The position numbers and the translations under genes were made by a program. A DNA stretch of 64,000 nucleotides, from positions 62,001-126,000 of the forward strand of contig NZ_JACOPW010000001.1 in assembly GCF_015461845.1 (NCBI RefSeq), read 5' to 3'. Under the pieces are notes generated by a model. That model did no database searches, was not told where the DNA came from, and saw nothing but the letters and a program-made list of their open reading frames with translations. Position 1 is the first letter of the stretch. Each line of letters opens with the position of its first letter. Shown piece after piece: positions 1-9,944 of this stretch. Origin of the DNA: Pseudomonas mucoides (GTDB lineage Bacteria > Pseudomonadota > Gammaproteobacteria > Pseudomonadales > Pseudomonadaceae).

Positions 1-1
1 C

Positions 2-1333
2 GAACTGAAAGACCTGGCGTGCCTGGGCTTCTCCGCTGACCTGGTGATGCAGTCCTTCTGCCACACCGCGGCTTACCCTAAGCCGATCGACGTGACCACC
101 CACCACACCCTGCCAGACTTCATCATGACCCGCGGCGGCGTTTCCCTGCGTCCGGGCGACGGCATCATCCACAGCTGGCTGAACCGTATGCTGCTGCCGG
201 ACACCGTCGGTACCGGTGGTGACTCGCACACCCGTTTCCCGATGGGCATTTCGTTCCCGGCCGGTTCCGGCCTGGTGGCGTTTGCCGCAGCCACTGGCGT
301 TATGCCGCTGGACATGCCGGAATCGATCCTGGTGCGCTTCAAAGGCAAGATGCAACCGGGCGTCACCCTGCGTGACCTGGTTCACGCCATTCCTTACTTC
401 GCGATTCAGGCTGGCCTGTTGACCGTTGAGAAGAAAGGCAAGAAGAACGCTTTCTCCGGTCGCATCCTGGAAATCGAAGGCCTGGACAACCTGAGCATCG
501 AACAGGCTTTCGAGCTGTCCGACGCCTCGGCCGAACGTTCGGCTGCCGGTTGCACCATCAAGCTGTCGAAAGAGTCGATCACCGAGTACCTGAGCTCCAA
601 CATCACCCTGCTGCGCTGGATGATCGGCGAAGGCTACGGCGATGCACGGACTCTGGAACGCCGTGCTCAAGCGATGGAAGCCTGGATCGCCAACCCTGAG
701 TTGATGGTGGCCGATGCTGACGCCGAATACGCTGAAATCATCGAAATCGACCTGGCCGACATCAAAGAGCCTGTGCTCTGCGCGCCAAACGATCCGGACG
801 ACGCCCGTCTGCTGTCCAGCGTTGCTGGCGAGAAGATCGACGAAGTGTTCATCGGTTCGTGCATGACCAACATCGGTCACTTCCGCGCGGCCGGTAAGCT
901 GCTGGATCAGGTCAAGGGTCAGCTTCCTACCCGTCTGTGGCTGTCGCCACCGACCAAAATGGACGCTCACCAGCTGACCGAAGAAGGCTACTACGGCATC
1001 TACGGCAAGGCCGGCGCACGCATGGAAATGCCGGGCTGCTCGCTGTGCATGGGTAACCAGGCTCGCGTAGAACCGAATTCGACTGTGGTGTCGACGTCGA
1101 CCCGTAACTTCCCGAACCGTCTGGGTGACGGCGCGAACGTCTACCTGGCTTCGGCTGAGCTGGCGTCCGTGGCTTCCATCCTGGGTCGCCTGCCGACCGT
1201 CGAGGAGTACATGGAATACGCTGGCAAGATCGACAGCATGGCGGCTGATGTCTACCGCTACCTGTCCTTCGACCAGATCGCCGAGTTCCGTGAAGCTGCT
1301 GCGAACGCCAACATTCCGGTCGTTCAAGCCTAA
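2..1333 (+). CDS. acnB: Aconitate hydratase B, C-terminal part (cut by window start)
   Basis: The reading frame is open from base 2 and gives about 443 residues, the C-terminal half of the bifunctional aconitase B / 2-methylisocitrate dehydratase of the TCA cycle and methylcitrate cycle. The [4Fe-4S] ligands are visible as CMTNIG (near base 862) and GCSLCMGN (near base 1036), and the [11 protein letters not shown] substrate-binding segment is present near base 220. The family is normally about 865 residues, so roughly half lies upstream of the window. A strong terminator follows 20 bases after the stop, so the gene ends its transcript here. Identification is secure; only the start is missing. 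Confidence 0.97.
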   Translation, partial: ELKDLACLGFSADLVMQSFCHTAAYPKPIDVTTHHTLPDFIMTRGGVSLRPGDGIIHSWLNRMLLPDTVGTGGDSHTRFPMGISFPAGSGLVAFAAATGVMPLDMPESILVRFKGKMQPGVTLRDLVHAIPYFAIQAGLLTVEKKGKKNAFSGRILEIEGLDNLSIEQAFELSDASAERSAAGCTIKLSKESITEYLSSNITLLRWMIGEGYGDARTLERRAQAMEAWIANPELMVADADAEYAEIIEIDLADIKEPVLCAPNDPDDARLLSSVAGEKIDEVFIGSCMTNIGHFRAAGKLLDQVKGQLPTRLWLSPPTKMDAHQLTEEGYYGIYGKAGARMEMPGCSLCMGNQARVEPNSTVVSTSTRNFPNRLGDGANVYLASAELASVASILGRLPTVEEYMEYAGKIDSMAADVYRYLSFDQIAEFREAAANANIPVVQA

Positions 1334-1351
1334 CGCTGCAACGCAATAGAA

Positions 1352-1386
1352 AACGCCGCCCATCGTGAGATGAGCGGCGTTTTTTT
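1352..1386 (+). terminator. Rho-independent terminator of acnB
   Basis: AACGCCGC pairs with GCGGCGTT around a short loop (with an extra CAT/ATG pairing inside) and is followed at once by a run of T. It sits 20 bases after the acnB stop. Confidence 0.9.
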
Positions 1387-1426
1387 ATGCCTGCGATGGC
1401 TATGCCCTTACACACTCCTACAAGGG

Positions 1427-3079
1427 TTATGCGCTGGTCCTGAGGGCTTGTTGCACCGCGCCATCCACGCTCAAACCGCTGAGGATCACCTGTGTATCCT
1501 GCACTTCCGGCAACGCCGCCAATGCGGCCTGCGCCGAATCCTTGAGCCGGGCGAGCACCAGCTGCTTCCCTTCCCCCCGCACCCGCACAAAAAATTCCTG
1601 CAATGCCTCAATACTGGTGCCATCCAGGTCCGGCGACTCCTCCAGGCTGAGAACCACCGAATGAATCGGCGTCTGCGAATGACGGATCAAGTGCAACGTG
1701 CTGCCCAGAATCCGCTCGACGTTGGCAAAGAACAACGCCTCCCCCGGCCGGACGATCAAAACCCCTGGCACTGTTTGCGCCGTCGGATGAAGGTGCAGGT
1801 CGACAAAGTCGTGACCGCCATCAATGCGCCCGAGGATCTGAATGTCCGCTGCCGACATTTGCTTGAGCATCAACACCACGCTGATCGCCACCGACAGCAG
1901 CAACCCGTCCAGCACACCCAGCACCAGCACGGCGGCCACCGCGCAAATGACCAGCAACCGATCGCGTCGCCAGATGAAATAGCGTCCCAGCGGTTGCAGG
2001 CTCAAGCCTCGCGCCAGAGCATGGATGACGATGGCGGCGAGAATCGGCTCCGGGGTCAGGGCGATGTAGGGCAACACGGTCAAAACGATGAGCAACACCA
2101 CCAGCGCCGCCACGCCACCCGCCAATCGCGACGTGGCGCCGGCCGCTTCATTGGCCGACGTTGCCGAGTACCCTGCCCCCGCCGGCATGCCATGAAACAA
2201 CCCGGACAACAGGTTGGACGCCCCCAGTGCCAGCAAATCGCGATTCGACGAGATCCGGTCGCCGTGCTTGAGCGCGTAGGCGCTGATCGAGCCGTAAGAC
2301 TCCGCGTACAGGATCATCACCATGGCAAAGGCCAATTCACCCAGGCGCAACCAGTCAGTGAAAGGCAACTCTGGCAGCTTCGGTACCTCCAGGCTCAGAT
2401 CGATCACGCCGATCAGCTTCACGCCATACGCCGGCAGGTTCAGCCATTGACTCGCCGCAATGCCGATCACCACCACCAGCAAGCCGCCCGGCAAGCGCCG
2501 GAACCTTGCACACAGCACCAGCAAGGCCAACGCCACGGCGGCGACACCCGCCGCCACCCAATTCCATTGCGGCAGTTGCTCCAGCAATTGCGGCAGAAAG
2601 TGCACCAGAATGCCGTTGGTCAGGGGCACCCCGACCACACTGGCGACTTGCTTGAGAATGATGGTCAGCGCCAGGCCAAAGGCAAAGCCGCGCAGCACCG
2701 GTTTTGCGATGAACGAAGTCACGCTGCCCAGCTTGAACAACCCGGCCAGCAGGAAGAACGCGCCAGTCACCAGCACCAGGCCGATGGCCAGGGCAGAGCG
2801 CAGTTGCGGATCGCCGTTGGCCAGCGTCGCGGTGGCGGCAGCCAATACCGCTGCCGACGACGATGTCGCCGAGACAATGGCGAAACGGCTGGTGCCGAAC
2901 AGCCCGTAACACAGCAAACCGGCAAACAAGGCGATCACCCCGGCCTGCGGCGCCACGGCGGCAATACTTGAATACGCGACCGCTTCCGGCAACAACAGGC
3001 CGGCAATCGACAACCCGGCCAGCAGGTCCTGCCAGCGATTGGGTTGTTCAGTGAAATTTTGGGGTGAGGCGCTGGGCAA
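1427..3079 (-). CDS. SulP-family anion (sulfate) permease with STAS domain
   Basis: Inner-membrane SLC26/SulP transporter of about 550 residues. The first two thirds are hydrophobic helices (SulP core, starting at the DLLAGLSIAGLLLPEAVAYS segment typical of the family) and the last 120 residues form a STAS domain (LIVRPGEALFFANVERI, then SPDLDGTSIEALQEF). The substrate cannot be read from sequence; sulfate, bicarbonate and dicarboxylates are all known in this family. The frame can be extended to an ATG at 3145, but that extension would be encoded by the terminator hairpin of the gene upstream. A TTG at 3079 preceded by GGAG with 8-base spacing is therefore chosen as the start. Transcribed alone on the minus strand. 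Confidence 0.85.
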   Translation of the reverse strand: MPSASPQNFTEQPNRWQDLLAGLSIAGLLLPEAVAYSSIAAVAPQAGVIALFAGLLCYGLFGTSRFAIVSATSSSAAVLAAATATLANGDPQLRSALAIGLVLVTGAFFLLAGLFKLGSVTSFIAKPVLRGFAFGLALTIILKQVASVVGVPLTNGILVHFLPQLLEQLPQWNWVAAGVAAVALALLVLCARFRRLPGGLLVVVIGIAASQWLNLPAYGVKLIGVIDLSLEVPKLPELPFTDWLRLGELAFAMVMILYAESYGSISAYALKHGDRISSNRDLLALGASNLLSGLFHGMPAGAGYSATSANEAAGATSRLAGGVAALVVLLIVLTVLPYIALTPEPILAAIVIHALARGLSLQPLGRYFIWRRDRLLVICAVAAVLVLGVLDGLLLSVAISVVLMLKQMSAADIQILGRIDGGHDFVDLHLHPTAQTVPGVLIVRPGEALFFANVERILGSTLHLIRHSQTPIHSVVLSLEESPDLDGTSIEALQEFFVRVRGEGKQLVLARLKDSAQAALAALPEVQDTQVILSGLSVDGAVQQALRTSA

Positions 3080-3096
3080 TCCGGTGTCTCCAGGCG

Positions 3097-3130
3097 AAAA
3101 AAAACCGCTGCGCGCAATACGCGCAGCGGC
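3097..3130 (-). terminator. Terminator of the amino acid permease gene
   Basis: On the minus strand a perfect 10-base-pair stem (CCGCTGCGCG / CGCGCAGCGG, loop of 5) is followed by eight T. It lies 44 bases after the permease stop and just upstream of the chosen SulP start. Confidence 0.9.
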
Positions 3131-3173
3131 CACTGTAGCTGTCAATCCGGCGCTGCGCGAGCAGGCCGAACGA

Positions 3174-4454
3174 TCACGCGGTCAGCGAGTAGATCAACGC
3201 TGTAATCGCCACCAGGCCCACCGCCGTCACGAAGACATTGGACGCCTGCCCGCGATAACGCGCCATCGCCGGCACCTTGCGGATCGCGTACATCGGCATC
3301 AGGAACAGAATCGATGCGATGACCGGGCCACCGAGGGTTTCAATCATCCCGAGAATGCTCGGGTTGAGCGTGGCAACGATCCAGCACACCACCAGCATGA
3401 ACGCAGCGGTCATGCGGTCCAGCGTCTTCGGTGCCGGGCGCTTGCCGCTTTTGACGATCAGGCCTTTAAGACCTTCGCTGGCACCGATGTAGTGGCCCAG
3501 GAACGACTTGGAGATGGCCACGAAGGCAATCAACGGCGCCGCGAAGGCGATGGTCGGGTTGCTGAAGTGGTTGGCCAGGTACGACAGGATCGACAGGTTC
3601 TGCGCCTTGGCTTCGGCCAGTTGTGCTGGCGACAGGGTCAGCACGCAACTGAAGACGAAGAACAGCACCATCACCACCATCAACAGGTGGGCGCGGGACA
3701 GGATCTGCGAGCTGCGCTCTTCGGCGTGTTCGCCGTAACGACGCTTCTGGTCGACCGCAAACGCCGAGATGATCGGCGAGTGGTTGAACGAGAACACCAT
3801 CACCGGAATCGCCAGCCACAAGGTGTGCAGCAGCGCCGACGGTTCAGGCAGCGTGCTGGCGGTGGACAGAATGCCGCCGTTCCAGTGCGGGATCAGGAAC
3901 ACCGCCAAAAACAGCAGTGCAACGATGAACGGATACACCATCAGGCTCATGGCCTTGACGATCGCCTGTTCGCCGCAACGCACCACCGCCAGCAGACCGA
4001 GAATCAGCACGAACGACAACACCGCGCGCGGGGGCGGCATGATGTGCAGTTGATGCTCAAGGAAACTGCCCACGGTGTTGGTCAGTGCCACGCTGTAGAT
4101 CAGCAGGATCGGGAAGATCGCAAAGAAATACAGCAAGGTGATCAGCGCACCGGCCTTGATGCCAAAGTGTTCTTCCACCACTTCGGTGATGTCCGCGCCT
4201 TCGCGTCCGGACAGCACGAAGCGGGTCAGGCCACGGTGCGCGTAGAAAGTCATGGGGAACGCCAGCACCGCCAGGACCAGCAACGGCCAGAAGCCGCCCA
4301 GCCCCGCATTGATCGGCAGAAACAGCGTGCCGGCCCCGATGGCCGTGCCAAACAGGCCCAGCATCCAGGTGGTGTCATGACGATTCCAGCTCGAAAGAGT
4401 CGCTGGTGCCGCCGCTACATAGCGTTTGTCGACGCTATTGGCCTGATCATTCAT
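3174..4454 (-). CDS. HAAAP-family amino acid permease (SdaC/serine-type)
   Basis: About 426 residues with roughly eleven hydrophobic segments. The opening GLFGTAIGAGTLFLPINAGLGG, with its helix-breaking glycines, is characteristic of the hydroxy/aromatic amino acid permease family, and the whole protein reads like SdaC/DlsT serine:proton symporters. It acts in the inner membrane. The start at 4454 is preferred over 4472 because GGAG lies 10 bases upstream of it. No catabolic partner gene is adjacent, so the exact substrate (serine, threonine or an aromatic amino acid) is not certain. Confidence 0.85.
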   Translation of the reverse strand: MNDQANSVDKRYVAAAPATLSSWNRHDTTWMLGLFGTAIGAGTLFLPINAGLGGFWPLLVLAVLAFPMTFYAHRGLTRFVLSGREGADITEVVEEHFGIKAGALITLLYFFAIFPILLIYSVALTNTVGSFLEHQLHIMPPPRAVLSFVLILGLLAVVRCGEQAIVKAMSLMVYPFIVALLFLAVFLIPHWNGGILSTASTLPEPSALLHTLWLAIPVMVFSFNHSPIISAFAVDQKRRYGEHAEERSSQILSRAHLLMVVMVLFFVFSCVLTLSPAQLAEAKAQNLSILSYLANHFSNPTIAFAAPLIAFVAISKSFLGHYIGASEGLKGLIVKSGKRPAPKTLDRMTAAFMLVVCWIVATLNPSILGMIETLGGPVIASILFLMPMYAIRKVPAMARYRGQASNVFVTAVGLVAITALIYSLTA

Positions 4455-4663
4455 CCGGTGGGATCTCCGCATTCCGGTCAGTTGCTACCCGGCCAGGACG
4501 AGTCGGAAAAACCCGACAGGCAGCGCCCTGGCCGAAACAGGGGCGCGATTGTCCGGGATTAATCAACAGAAGCAAAGACTTAGCTGAAGAATGGTTGTGT
4601 GGATCAGTGTTCAGGGTGTTACGCAGGAGCAGGGCTGCCGTAGGTTTTCATTATTTTTTGAAT

Positions 4664-6409
4664 TTAGAGTACCTCTCGAAACTTTGGGCCCCCTACCTCG
4701 AGCCATGTAATGAGTGCTTCCAGAGGCATCGGCTTGGCAAACCAATATCCCTGCCCTTCGTTACAGCCTTCGGCCTGCAGAAAAGCCAACTGAGCCTGAG
4801 TTTCAATGCCTTCAGCGATTGCCTCCATGCCTAATGCACGTGCAATGCTGAGCGTGGCACGGACAATTTCCTGTTCGGCCGTGCTGCCGGGCAGCATTGC
4901 AATAAATGAGCGATCAATCTTCAATTTATGAAACTGCAAACTCCGCAGACGTCCCAGTGAAGAGTAACCGGTCCCAAAGTCATCCATGGCCAGATGAATG
5001 CCCGCACTCCGTAATGCCAACGAATTGCGCATCACCTGCTCCGCCCCTTTCATCGCCACATCTTCAGTAACTTCCAGTACCAATCTCCCGGAGGGTAGTC
5101 CGGTATCCTTGATAATTTGCTCAACCATTTGGGCAAAGTTCTCATCCACAAAAGAGTCAACACAGACATTCACCGCTACCGGCACGTCCAGTACTCCCAG
5201 CTCGATAAGCCAGGCGTTGTCAATGCAGGCCTGGTTGATGACCCAGCGAGTAATAGCCGGCATCAGACGATACTTCAGGGCAATGGAGATGAACTGGTCA
5301 GGCATTACCAGTTCATCTCCATTGCGCCAGCGTAACAACGCCTCCATACCCGAAGGCCGATACGTCCGCGTATCGAACTGCAATTGGTAGTGAAGCTCGA
5401 GTTGCCCCAGTTCAAGCGCATCACGCAAGCAAGAGACAAGGCGATAGCTACGCTCGTTCTCCTCGCGCATTTCCTGGCTGAACACACAGACTCCGCTTCC
5501 GCCATCCGCCTTACCCCGATACATGGCGATATCTGCGGCGTTTATCAACTTATCAGCCGAGCTGCCATGCTCCGGAAACATGCTGATTCCGATACTGGCT
5601 GACGCCAATAACGGAATGCCATCGATGCTGAACGGTTCTTTGAGGCTTTCGATCAGGCGCTCTGCAATGAGATCGGCCTTGTCGTCTTCGTTGAGCATAA
5701 GGAACGCCACGAACTCGTCCCCCCCCACCCGCCCGAGCATGTCAGTGCCCCTGAGAGCAACGCGCAAACGTTCGGCTACCTTTCTGAGCAGTCGATCACC
5801 AACACCGTGGCCATAGCTGTCGTTGATATGTTTGAAACCGTCCAGATCAATAAAAAGCAACCCCAGTCGACCCTCCGCCTGCTGACAACTGAGCAAGGCT
5901 TTTTCCAGCATCTCCACAAATTGACGGCGATTGATACAACCGGTCAGATCATCATAAGTAGCCAATTGGGTAATGCGTTTATTGAGTCGATGGTGCTCGC
6001 TGATGTCGTAGCAAACGCCGACGAAGGCACGTTGTTCGCCCAATCGGAACTCATTGACGTTAAATTGCATGGGGAAATAGGAAGCATCCTTGCGCTGCCC
6101 GACCACTTCACGCCCGCCGCCCATGTTCCGGTGTTCACCGACATTGCGAAAAGACTCCAGGTAACCGGGTTGGTTTTTGTTGTACGCCTCGGGTATCAAT
6201 AGGGAGATGTTCTGCCCCAGCAACTCCATCTGAGCAAAGTTGAAGTTCTGCAATGAAGAACGGCTTACGGCCTGGATGATGCCGCGCTCATCGATGACCA
6301 GAACTGTATTGGGCGACGCATCGGTAATGGCGTCGAACATGGACAAGTCCAGGACTATTGGGGAGTCATCTGTCCTGCCGGCCGAGGCACTGTTTTTATC
6401 CCCTATCAT
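4664..6409 (-). CDS. PAS-GGDEF-EAL cyclic-di-GMP turnover protein
   Basis: Cytoplasmic 581-residue protein with no membrane helix. Residues 15-125 form a PAS domain (TVLVIDERGIIQAVSRSSLQNF), residues 140-305 a GGDEF domain with an intact RVGGDEF active site, and residues 320-570 an EAL domain with MEALLRW, the LEVTED glutamate and DDFGTGYSSL. Both catalytic signatures are intact, so it could make or degrade cyclic-di-GMP; in many PAS-GGDEF-EAL proteins the phosphodiesterase dominates. It probably senses a small molecule or redox state through PAS. It stands alone between two unrelated genes, with no terminator visible after it. Confidence 0.92.
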   Translation of the reverse strand: MIGDKNSASAGRTDDSPIVLDLSMFDAITDASPNTVLVIDERGIIQAVSRSSLQNFNFAQMELLGQNISLLIPEAYNKNQPGYLESFRNVGEHRNMGGGREVVGQRKDASYFPMQFNVNEFRLGEQRAFVGVCYDISEHHRLNKRITQLATYDDLTGCINRRQFVEMLEKALLSCQQAEGRLGLLFIDLDGFKHINDSYGHGVGDRLLRKVAERLRVALRGTDMLGRVGGDEFVAFLMLNEDDKADLIAERLIESLKEPFSIDGIPLLASASIGISMFPEHGSSADKLINAADIAMYRGKADGGSGVCVFSQEMREENERSYRLVSCLRDALELGQLELHYQLQFDTRTYRPSGMEALLRWRNGDELVMPDQFISIALKYRLMPAITRWVINQACIDNAWLIELGVLDVPVAVNVCVDSFVDENFAQMVEQIIKDTGLPSGRLVLEVTEDVAMKGAEQVMRNSLALRSAGIHLAMDDFGTGYSSLGRLRSLQFHKLKIDRSFIAMLPGSTAEQEIVRATLSIARALGMEAIAEGIETQAQLAFLQAEGCNEGQGYWFAKPMPLEALITWLEVGGPKFREVL

Positions 6410-6591
6410 CGAATGTGACCTTCAGGTAATCGCGTCATAAAGAAAATACAAACGTTCACAAATCTGCTTCGAGAGAATGCGATTGTTTAATCACGGCAAT
6501 GCTCTGGCCTGCTACCCCTTAAAATCCCCGATACAGCCAGGAAGTCTTCCGGGCATATACCGTCTGGGGGCTATTGATCCGTAGCTGCCGA

Positions 6592-8337
6592 CTACAAACG
6601 GAAATTGCCAATCTGTAGCGTCAGCTCATCGCACACTCGTCGCAATGTCTGGCAATCCTGCTGGCAACGATGGGAGTCACTGGATGTGGAATGGGCCAGG
6701 TCGGCAATCCCTTGGACATTACGATTGATTTCCTCTGTGACCGATGACTGCTCTTCCGTCGCAGTGGCCACTTGGCTGTTCATATCGCTGATCCGCTCAA
6801 TCTGCGACGCGATGGCCTCCAGCGACTGATTGGTCCGCTGGCTGGCCTGTACGCCTGTTTGCGTCGCCGCCTGGCCGGCTCGCATCGAGTTGACGGCGGT
6901 TTCCGCCCCCAGCTTGAGCCCCTGAATCATGTGCTGGATTTCATCCGTCGAATTCTGGGTGCGCCCCGCCAATGTCCGGACTTCATCCGCCACCACCGCA
7001 AATCCCCTGCCCGACTCACCGGCTCGTGCCGCTTCGATAGCCGCATTCAACGCCAGCAAGTTAGTCTGTTGCGAAATGCCGCGAATCACCGCCAGCACCT
7101 GATCGATGGACAACACGTGATCGGCCAGTTCCCCCACGGAATGGTCCGCTATGCCGATTTCCTCGGCCATGCGTTCGATGTGTACCGTAGACTCACCGAC
7201 GATACCGCTCGCCTGATGGGCTTCGTCTTTTGCCACTTGAGAAGCTTCGGCCGCACCACTGGCATTGCGGGCAATTTCTTGAACGGTCAGGCCCATCTCA
7301 TGTACCGCAGTGGCCACCAGATCAGTCATTTCATGCTGTTGAGATGCCCGCACGGCGGTGTCTTCAACCACCTGGGCCACCTGGACCACCGCAACCCGCA
7401 ACTGCTCGCTGGTTTGAGTGATCGCTCCAATCAGTGCTCGCAACGTATTGGTCATTACCCGTACGCTACCCAAGGCACTTTTATCGGGCGCTTGGGGAAT
7501 CGACACGCCCAGATTGCCGCCGGCAATTTCATTCAGGACCCGATCGAGCTCGGCCGGTGCACCGCCCAATTGTTGAAGGATCTGCTTGCGCCCCAGATAG
7601 ACCAGCAGGCCAATCTCACCGATCAACATCAGCAAAATGGTGACGAACAGGTTCTGTGCAAAGCTCAGCGCGTTGTTTGCCAGCAGTACTTCCTGCGAAG
7701 TACGTTGCTCCATCAACTCGAAGAATTCGTCCACCGGCTTCATGATCTGGGCTTTGAAGGCATGGTATTGCTCGCTGTGCACCAGCTTGCGCGCCAGTGC
7801 GAGATCAGGCTCGCCATTGACCGTGTACTGACCCTGGGCATCGACAAACTTGCCTTTGACCGCGTTCATGGCTTTGACTTCGAGTTGTACCAGGCTGTCG
7901 GAATTGGCCTGCGCTTCCTTGAGCTTGGCAAACTCCCTGTCCGTAAAGCCGTCCTGTTTCATCAGCGTTTCCAAGGCCACAGCCTCGCCGTCAGGGCGAG
8001 GCGTTTCGTTACCCGCGGCGACAAAATCCCAGTAGATGCGGTGATACTCCTTCGGGCGGGGTGCCTTGCCATTGCGAATATCCAGAATCTTCAGATATTC
8101 GCGCTCGTATTCCGGGTTCGTCGTCACCACATAGGTGCGGCCCAGACGCGTCAAATCATCGGAACTCTGGCGCAACTCATCGGCGAGCAAGTAAGACTGG
8201 TAACGCCTCTCGCTGATCTCGCGTGCCTCCTGGGCCGCCTGTTTGAGCGCCACAAAGGTGTACAGCAGACCTGAGAACGTCGCGACTATCGCAACCAGCG
8301 CGTACTGAATCGCTCTCGAAGTGTTGGCTACTTTCAT
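6592..8337 (-). CDS. Methyl-accepting chemotaxis protein
   Basis: Inner-membrane chemoreceptor of 581 residues when started at the ATG at 8337 ([15 protein letters not shown]), which begins just before the first membrane helix. An open extension to 8601 would run through a terminator and is rejected. A periplasmic sensing region of about 200 residues separates helix 1 (10-30) from helix 2 (about 225-250), followed by a HAMP linker and the cytoplasmic signalling domain, whose conserved hairpin tip [27 protein letters not shown] lies near residues 425-460. The ligand is unknown. The periplasmic part is helical in character rather than dCache-like. Confidence 0.93.
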   Translation of the reverse strand: MKVANTSRAIQYALVAIVATFSGLLYTFVALKQAAQEAREISERRYQSYLLADELRQSSDDLTRLGRTYVVTTNPEYEREYLKILDIRNGKAPRPKEYHRIYWDFVAAGNETPRPDGEAVALETLMKQDGFTDREFAKLKEAQANSDSLVQLEVKAMNAVKGKFVDAQGQYTVNGEPDLALARKLVHSEQYHAFKAQIMKPVDEFFELMEQRTSQEVLLANNALSFAQNLFVTILLMLIGEIGLLVYLGRKQILQQLGGAPAELDRVLNEIAGGNLGVSIPQAPDKSALGSVRVMTNTLRALIGAITQTSEQLRVAVVQVAQVVEDTAVRASQQHEMTDLVATAVHEMGLTVQEIARNASGAAEASQVAKDEAHQASGIVGESTVHIERMAEEIGIADHSVGELADHVLSIDQVLAVIRGISQQTNLLALNAAIEAARAGESGRGFAVVADEVRTLAGRTQNSTDEIQHMIQGLKLGAETAVNSMRAGQAATQTGVQASQRTNQSLEAIASQIERISDMNSQVATATEEQSSVTEEINRNVQGIADLAHSTSSDSHRCQQDCQTLRRVCDELTLQIGNFRL

Positions 8338-8566
8338 TTCTACTGTTCCTGGTTTGTAGATTCTTATGTCTATAAAGCAGCAATCGCAAAGGCGCGCGGC
8401 GCCGTGCCGGAGGAAGGATCCGGGGATGGTACTGAGCGCAGTTATTCGGGTTTGGGAAGGAAGGCCAATCAGGTTGTGGTCATGGCCCGTGCACCTGTTG
8501 CTGTTCGGCTCCCGAGTGACTTGCCTCCCCGATGCGGGGATCGCTACCGACAGGCGATCGAAAACA

Positions 8567-8600
8567 GCGGGCTCACCTGGGTAAGCCCGCTGTTTTTTCA
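8567..8600 (-). terminator. Terminator of the DUF1302-DUF1329 operon
   Basis: AACAGCGGGCTTACC pairs with its complement GGTGAGCCCGCTGTT around a very short loop (T.G wobble and small mismatch inside) and is followed by TTTT on the minus strand. It begins at the DUF1329 stop codon. T runs on both sides suggest it may work in both directions. Confidence 0.8.
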
Positions 8601-9944
8601 CTTGCCCAGACGTCTGATTTCCGCCGGCGTGAAATCGGCTTTGACCATCGGCGCGCCATAGGCGACCTTCTGGTTGACCTCATTGGTCATCTGCGAAACG
8701 CCGTAGCGGCCCGAAATCAGGTCGTAGGTGGTCTCGGCAACAGTGGTCGGCACTTGTACGTCGTACAGCATCGCGTAGTGCGCCTCGAACAGACGCCACA
8801 GCTCACCGCGACTGTCATACATGTCCGAAGCGAGGATCTGCCAGGAGTCTTCATCGATATAGAAGCGGCGCTTGCCATAGACATGGCGCGCGTCAGGCTT
8901 GAGCGTCGCCTCGATTACCCACACGCGGTGCTTTTCGTAGCGCAACGGATCCGTGTTCAGGTGACCGGGCTTGAGCAGGTCAGCGTATTTCAAGGTTTTG
9001 CTATTGAGTTTGTAGGCGTTGTATCCCACCAGCAGTTCCTGTTTGCCGATCAGTTTCCAGTCATATCGGTCCGGCGCACCGTTGAAGCCATCGGTGCCGT
9101 CACTGGTGATCTGGCCAAAGCTATAGCGCGCGCTGCTGTCATAGGAGACGGTCGGCGCCCGCCGCACGCGACGTTGCCCCGGCAGGTATTGCCAGGCCGC
9201 ACGCGCTTCAGTCACCTGGTTCATCGGTTCGTGAATCAAGGTGACTTCGCCAGCGTAACGGGAAGGCGTCAGGGTTTGGGCACGATAGAAAAACAGCAGG
9301 TTTTCCTGCGGATCAAGGTCCTTGATCCGGTCGCGAAAAGCGGCGACCTGATTGTACGTCACGACCGTGGATTGCCCTTGATCCTGAACGGTTGCCGAGG
9401 CGATCTCACGTACGAAGGAACCACCACGGTAACGGGTCAGGTGGTTCCAGAGCACTTCCAGTGGCTCTGTGGGCTCGGCAAAAGGAACGCCGAAACTGTA
9501 ATTTTTCAGACCATAGCCGCCGTCGGCCAGCTCGACTTTACCCAGGTTCGCCTTCGCTTCATCCTGATCGGTCTTGGGCAGGTTGGCGGTACGATGAGTG
9601 GGATACACCGGCATGCGGTAGTCGGGAAAGCGCCCGAACATAGCCACCTGGCCTGGCGTCAGAACGTTCTTGTACTGACTGACATTGTCCTTGGTCACGG
9701 TATAGAGCGGTTTTTCGCCCGCGAATGGATCGGCGTAATCACCGTTCGAACTGACGATGGCGGCGTTGGCGGCGATGCCTCCAGTCCAGGCGGGAATACT
9801 GCCGTCGGCATTGGCGGCTTTCTCGGAACCCATGGGTGTCAGTTTCGAGCCAATTAAACCAGGGTCGTCCTGCTTGGCCTGCGCCATGGTGCAGGCAACC
9901 ATCATTGCCATGACGAGAGGTAATGTTTTTGTGAAGTTTTTCAT
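8598..9944 (-). CDS. DUF1329 domain outer-membrane/periplasmic protein
   Basis: 448 residues beginning with a clear signal peptide ([23 protein letters not shown]). The rest matches the DUF1329 family, which resembles LolB/LolA-like lipid-binding folds and is almost always encoded next to a DUF1302 protein. Its ATG overlaps the stop of the upstream DUF1302 gene by one base (TAATG), so translation is coupled. Known family contexts are hydrophobic substrate uptake and degradation and resistance to solvents or steroids, but a reaction is not established. A terminator follows the stop, so this is the last gene of a two-gene operon. Confidence 0.9.
   Translation of the reverse strand: MKNFTKTLPLVMAMMVACTMAQAKQDDPGLIGSKLTPMGSEKAANADGSIPAWTGGIAANAAIVSSNGDYADPFAGEKPLYTVTKDNVSQYKNVLTPGQVAMFGRFPDYRMPVYPTHRTANLPKTDQDEAKANLGKVELADGGYGLKNYSFGVPFAEPTEPLEVLWNHLTRYRGGSFVREIASATVQDQGQSTVVTYNQVAAFRDRIKDLDPQENLLFFYRAQTLTPSRYAGEVTLIHEPMNQVTEARAAWQYLPGQRRVRRAPTVSYDSSARYSFGQITSDGTDGFNGAPDRYDWKLIGKQELLVGYNAYKLNSKTLKYADLLKPGHLNTDPLRYEKHRVWVIEATLKPDARHVYGKRRFYIDEDSWQILASDMYDSRGELWRLFEAHYAMLYDVQVPTTVAETTYDLISGRYGVSQMTNEVNQKVAYGAPMVKADFTPAEIRRLGK

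Noticed and set aside
1370-2971. 533-codon plus-strand frame opposite the SulP gene
   Set aside because: Gln/His/Arg-rich shadow frame; the minus-strand SulP protein is clear.
3039-4562. 507-codon plus-strand frame opposite the permease
   Set aside because: Same kind of low-complexity shadow; the permease is well supported.
8338-8601. 88-residue N-terminal extension of the chemoreceptor
   Set aside because: It would include the terminator of the neighbouring operon and precede the signal helix with unrelated sequence.
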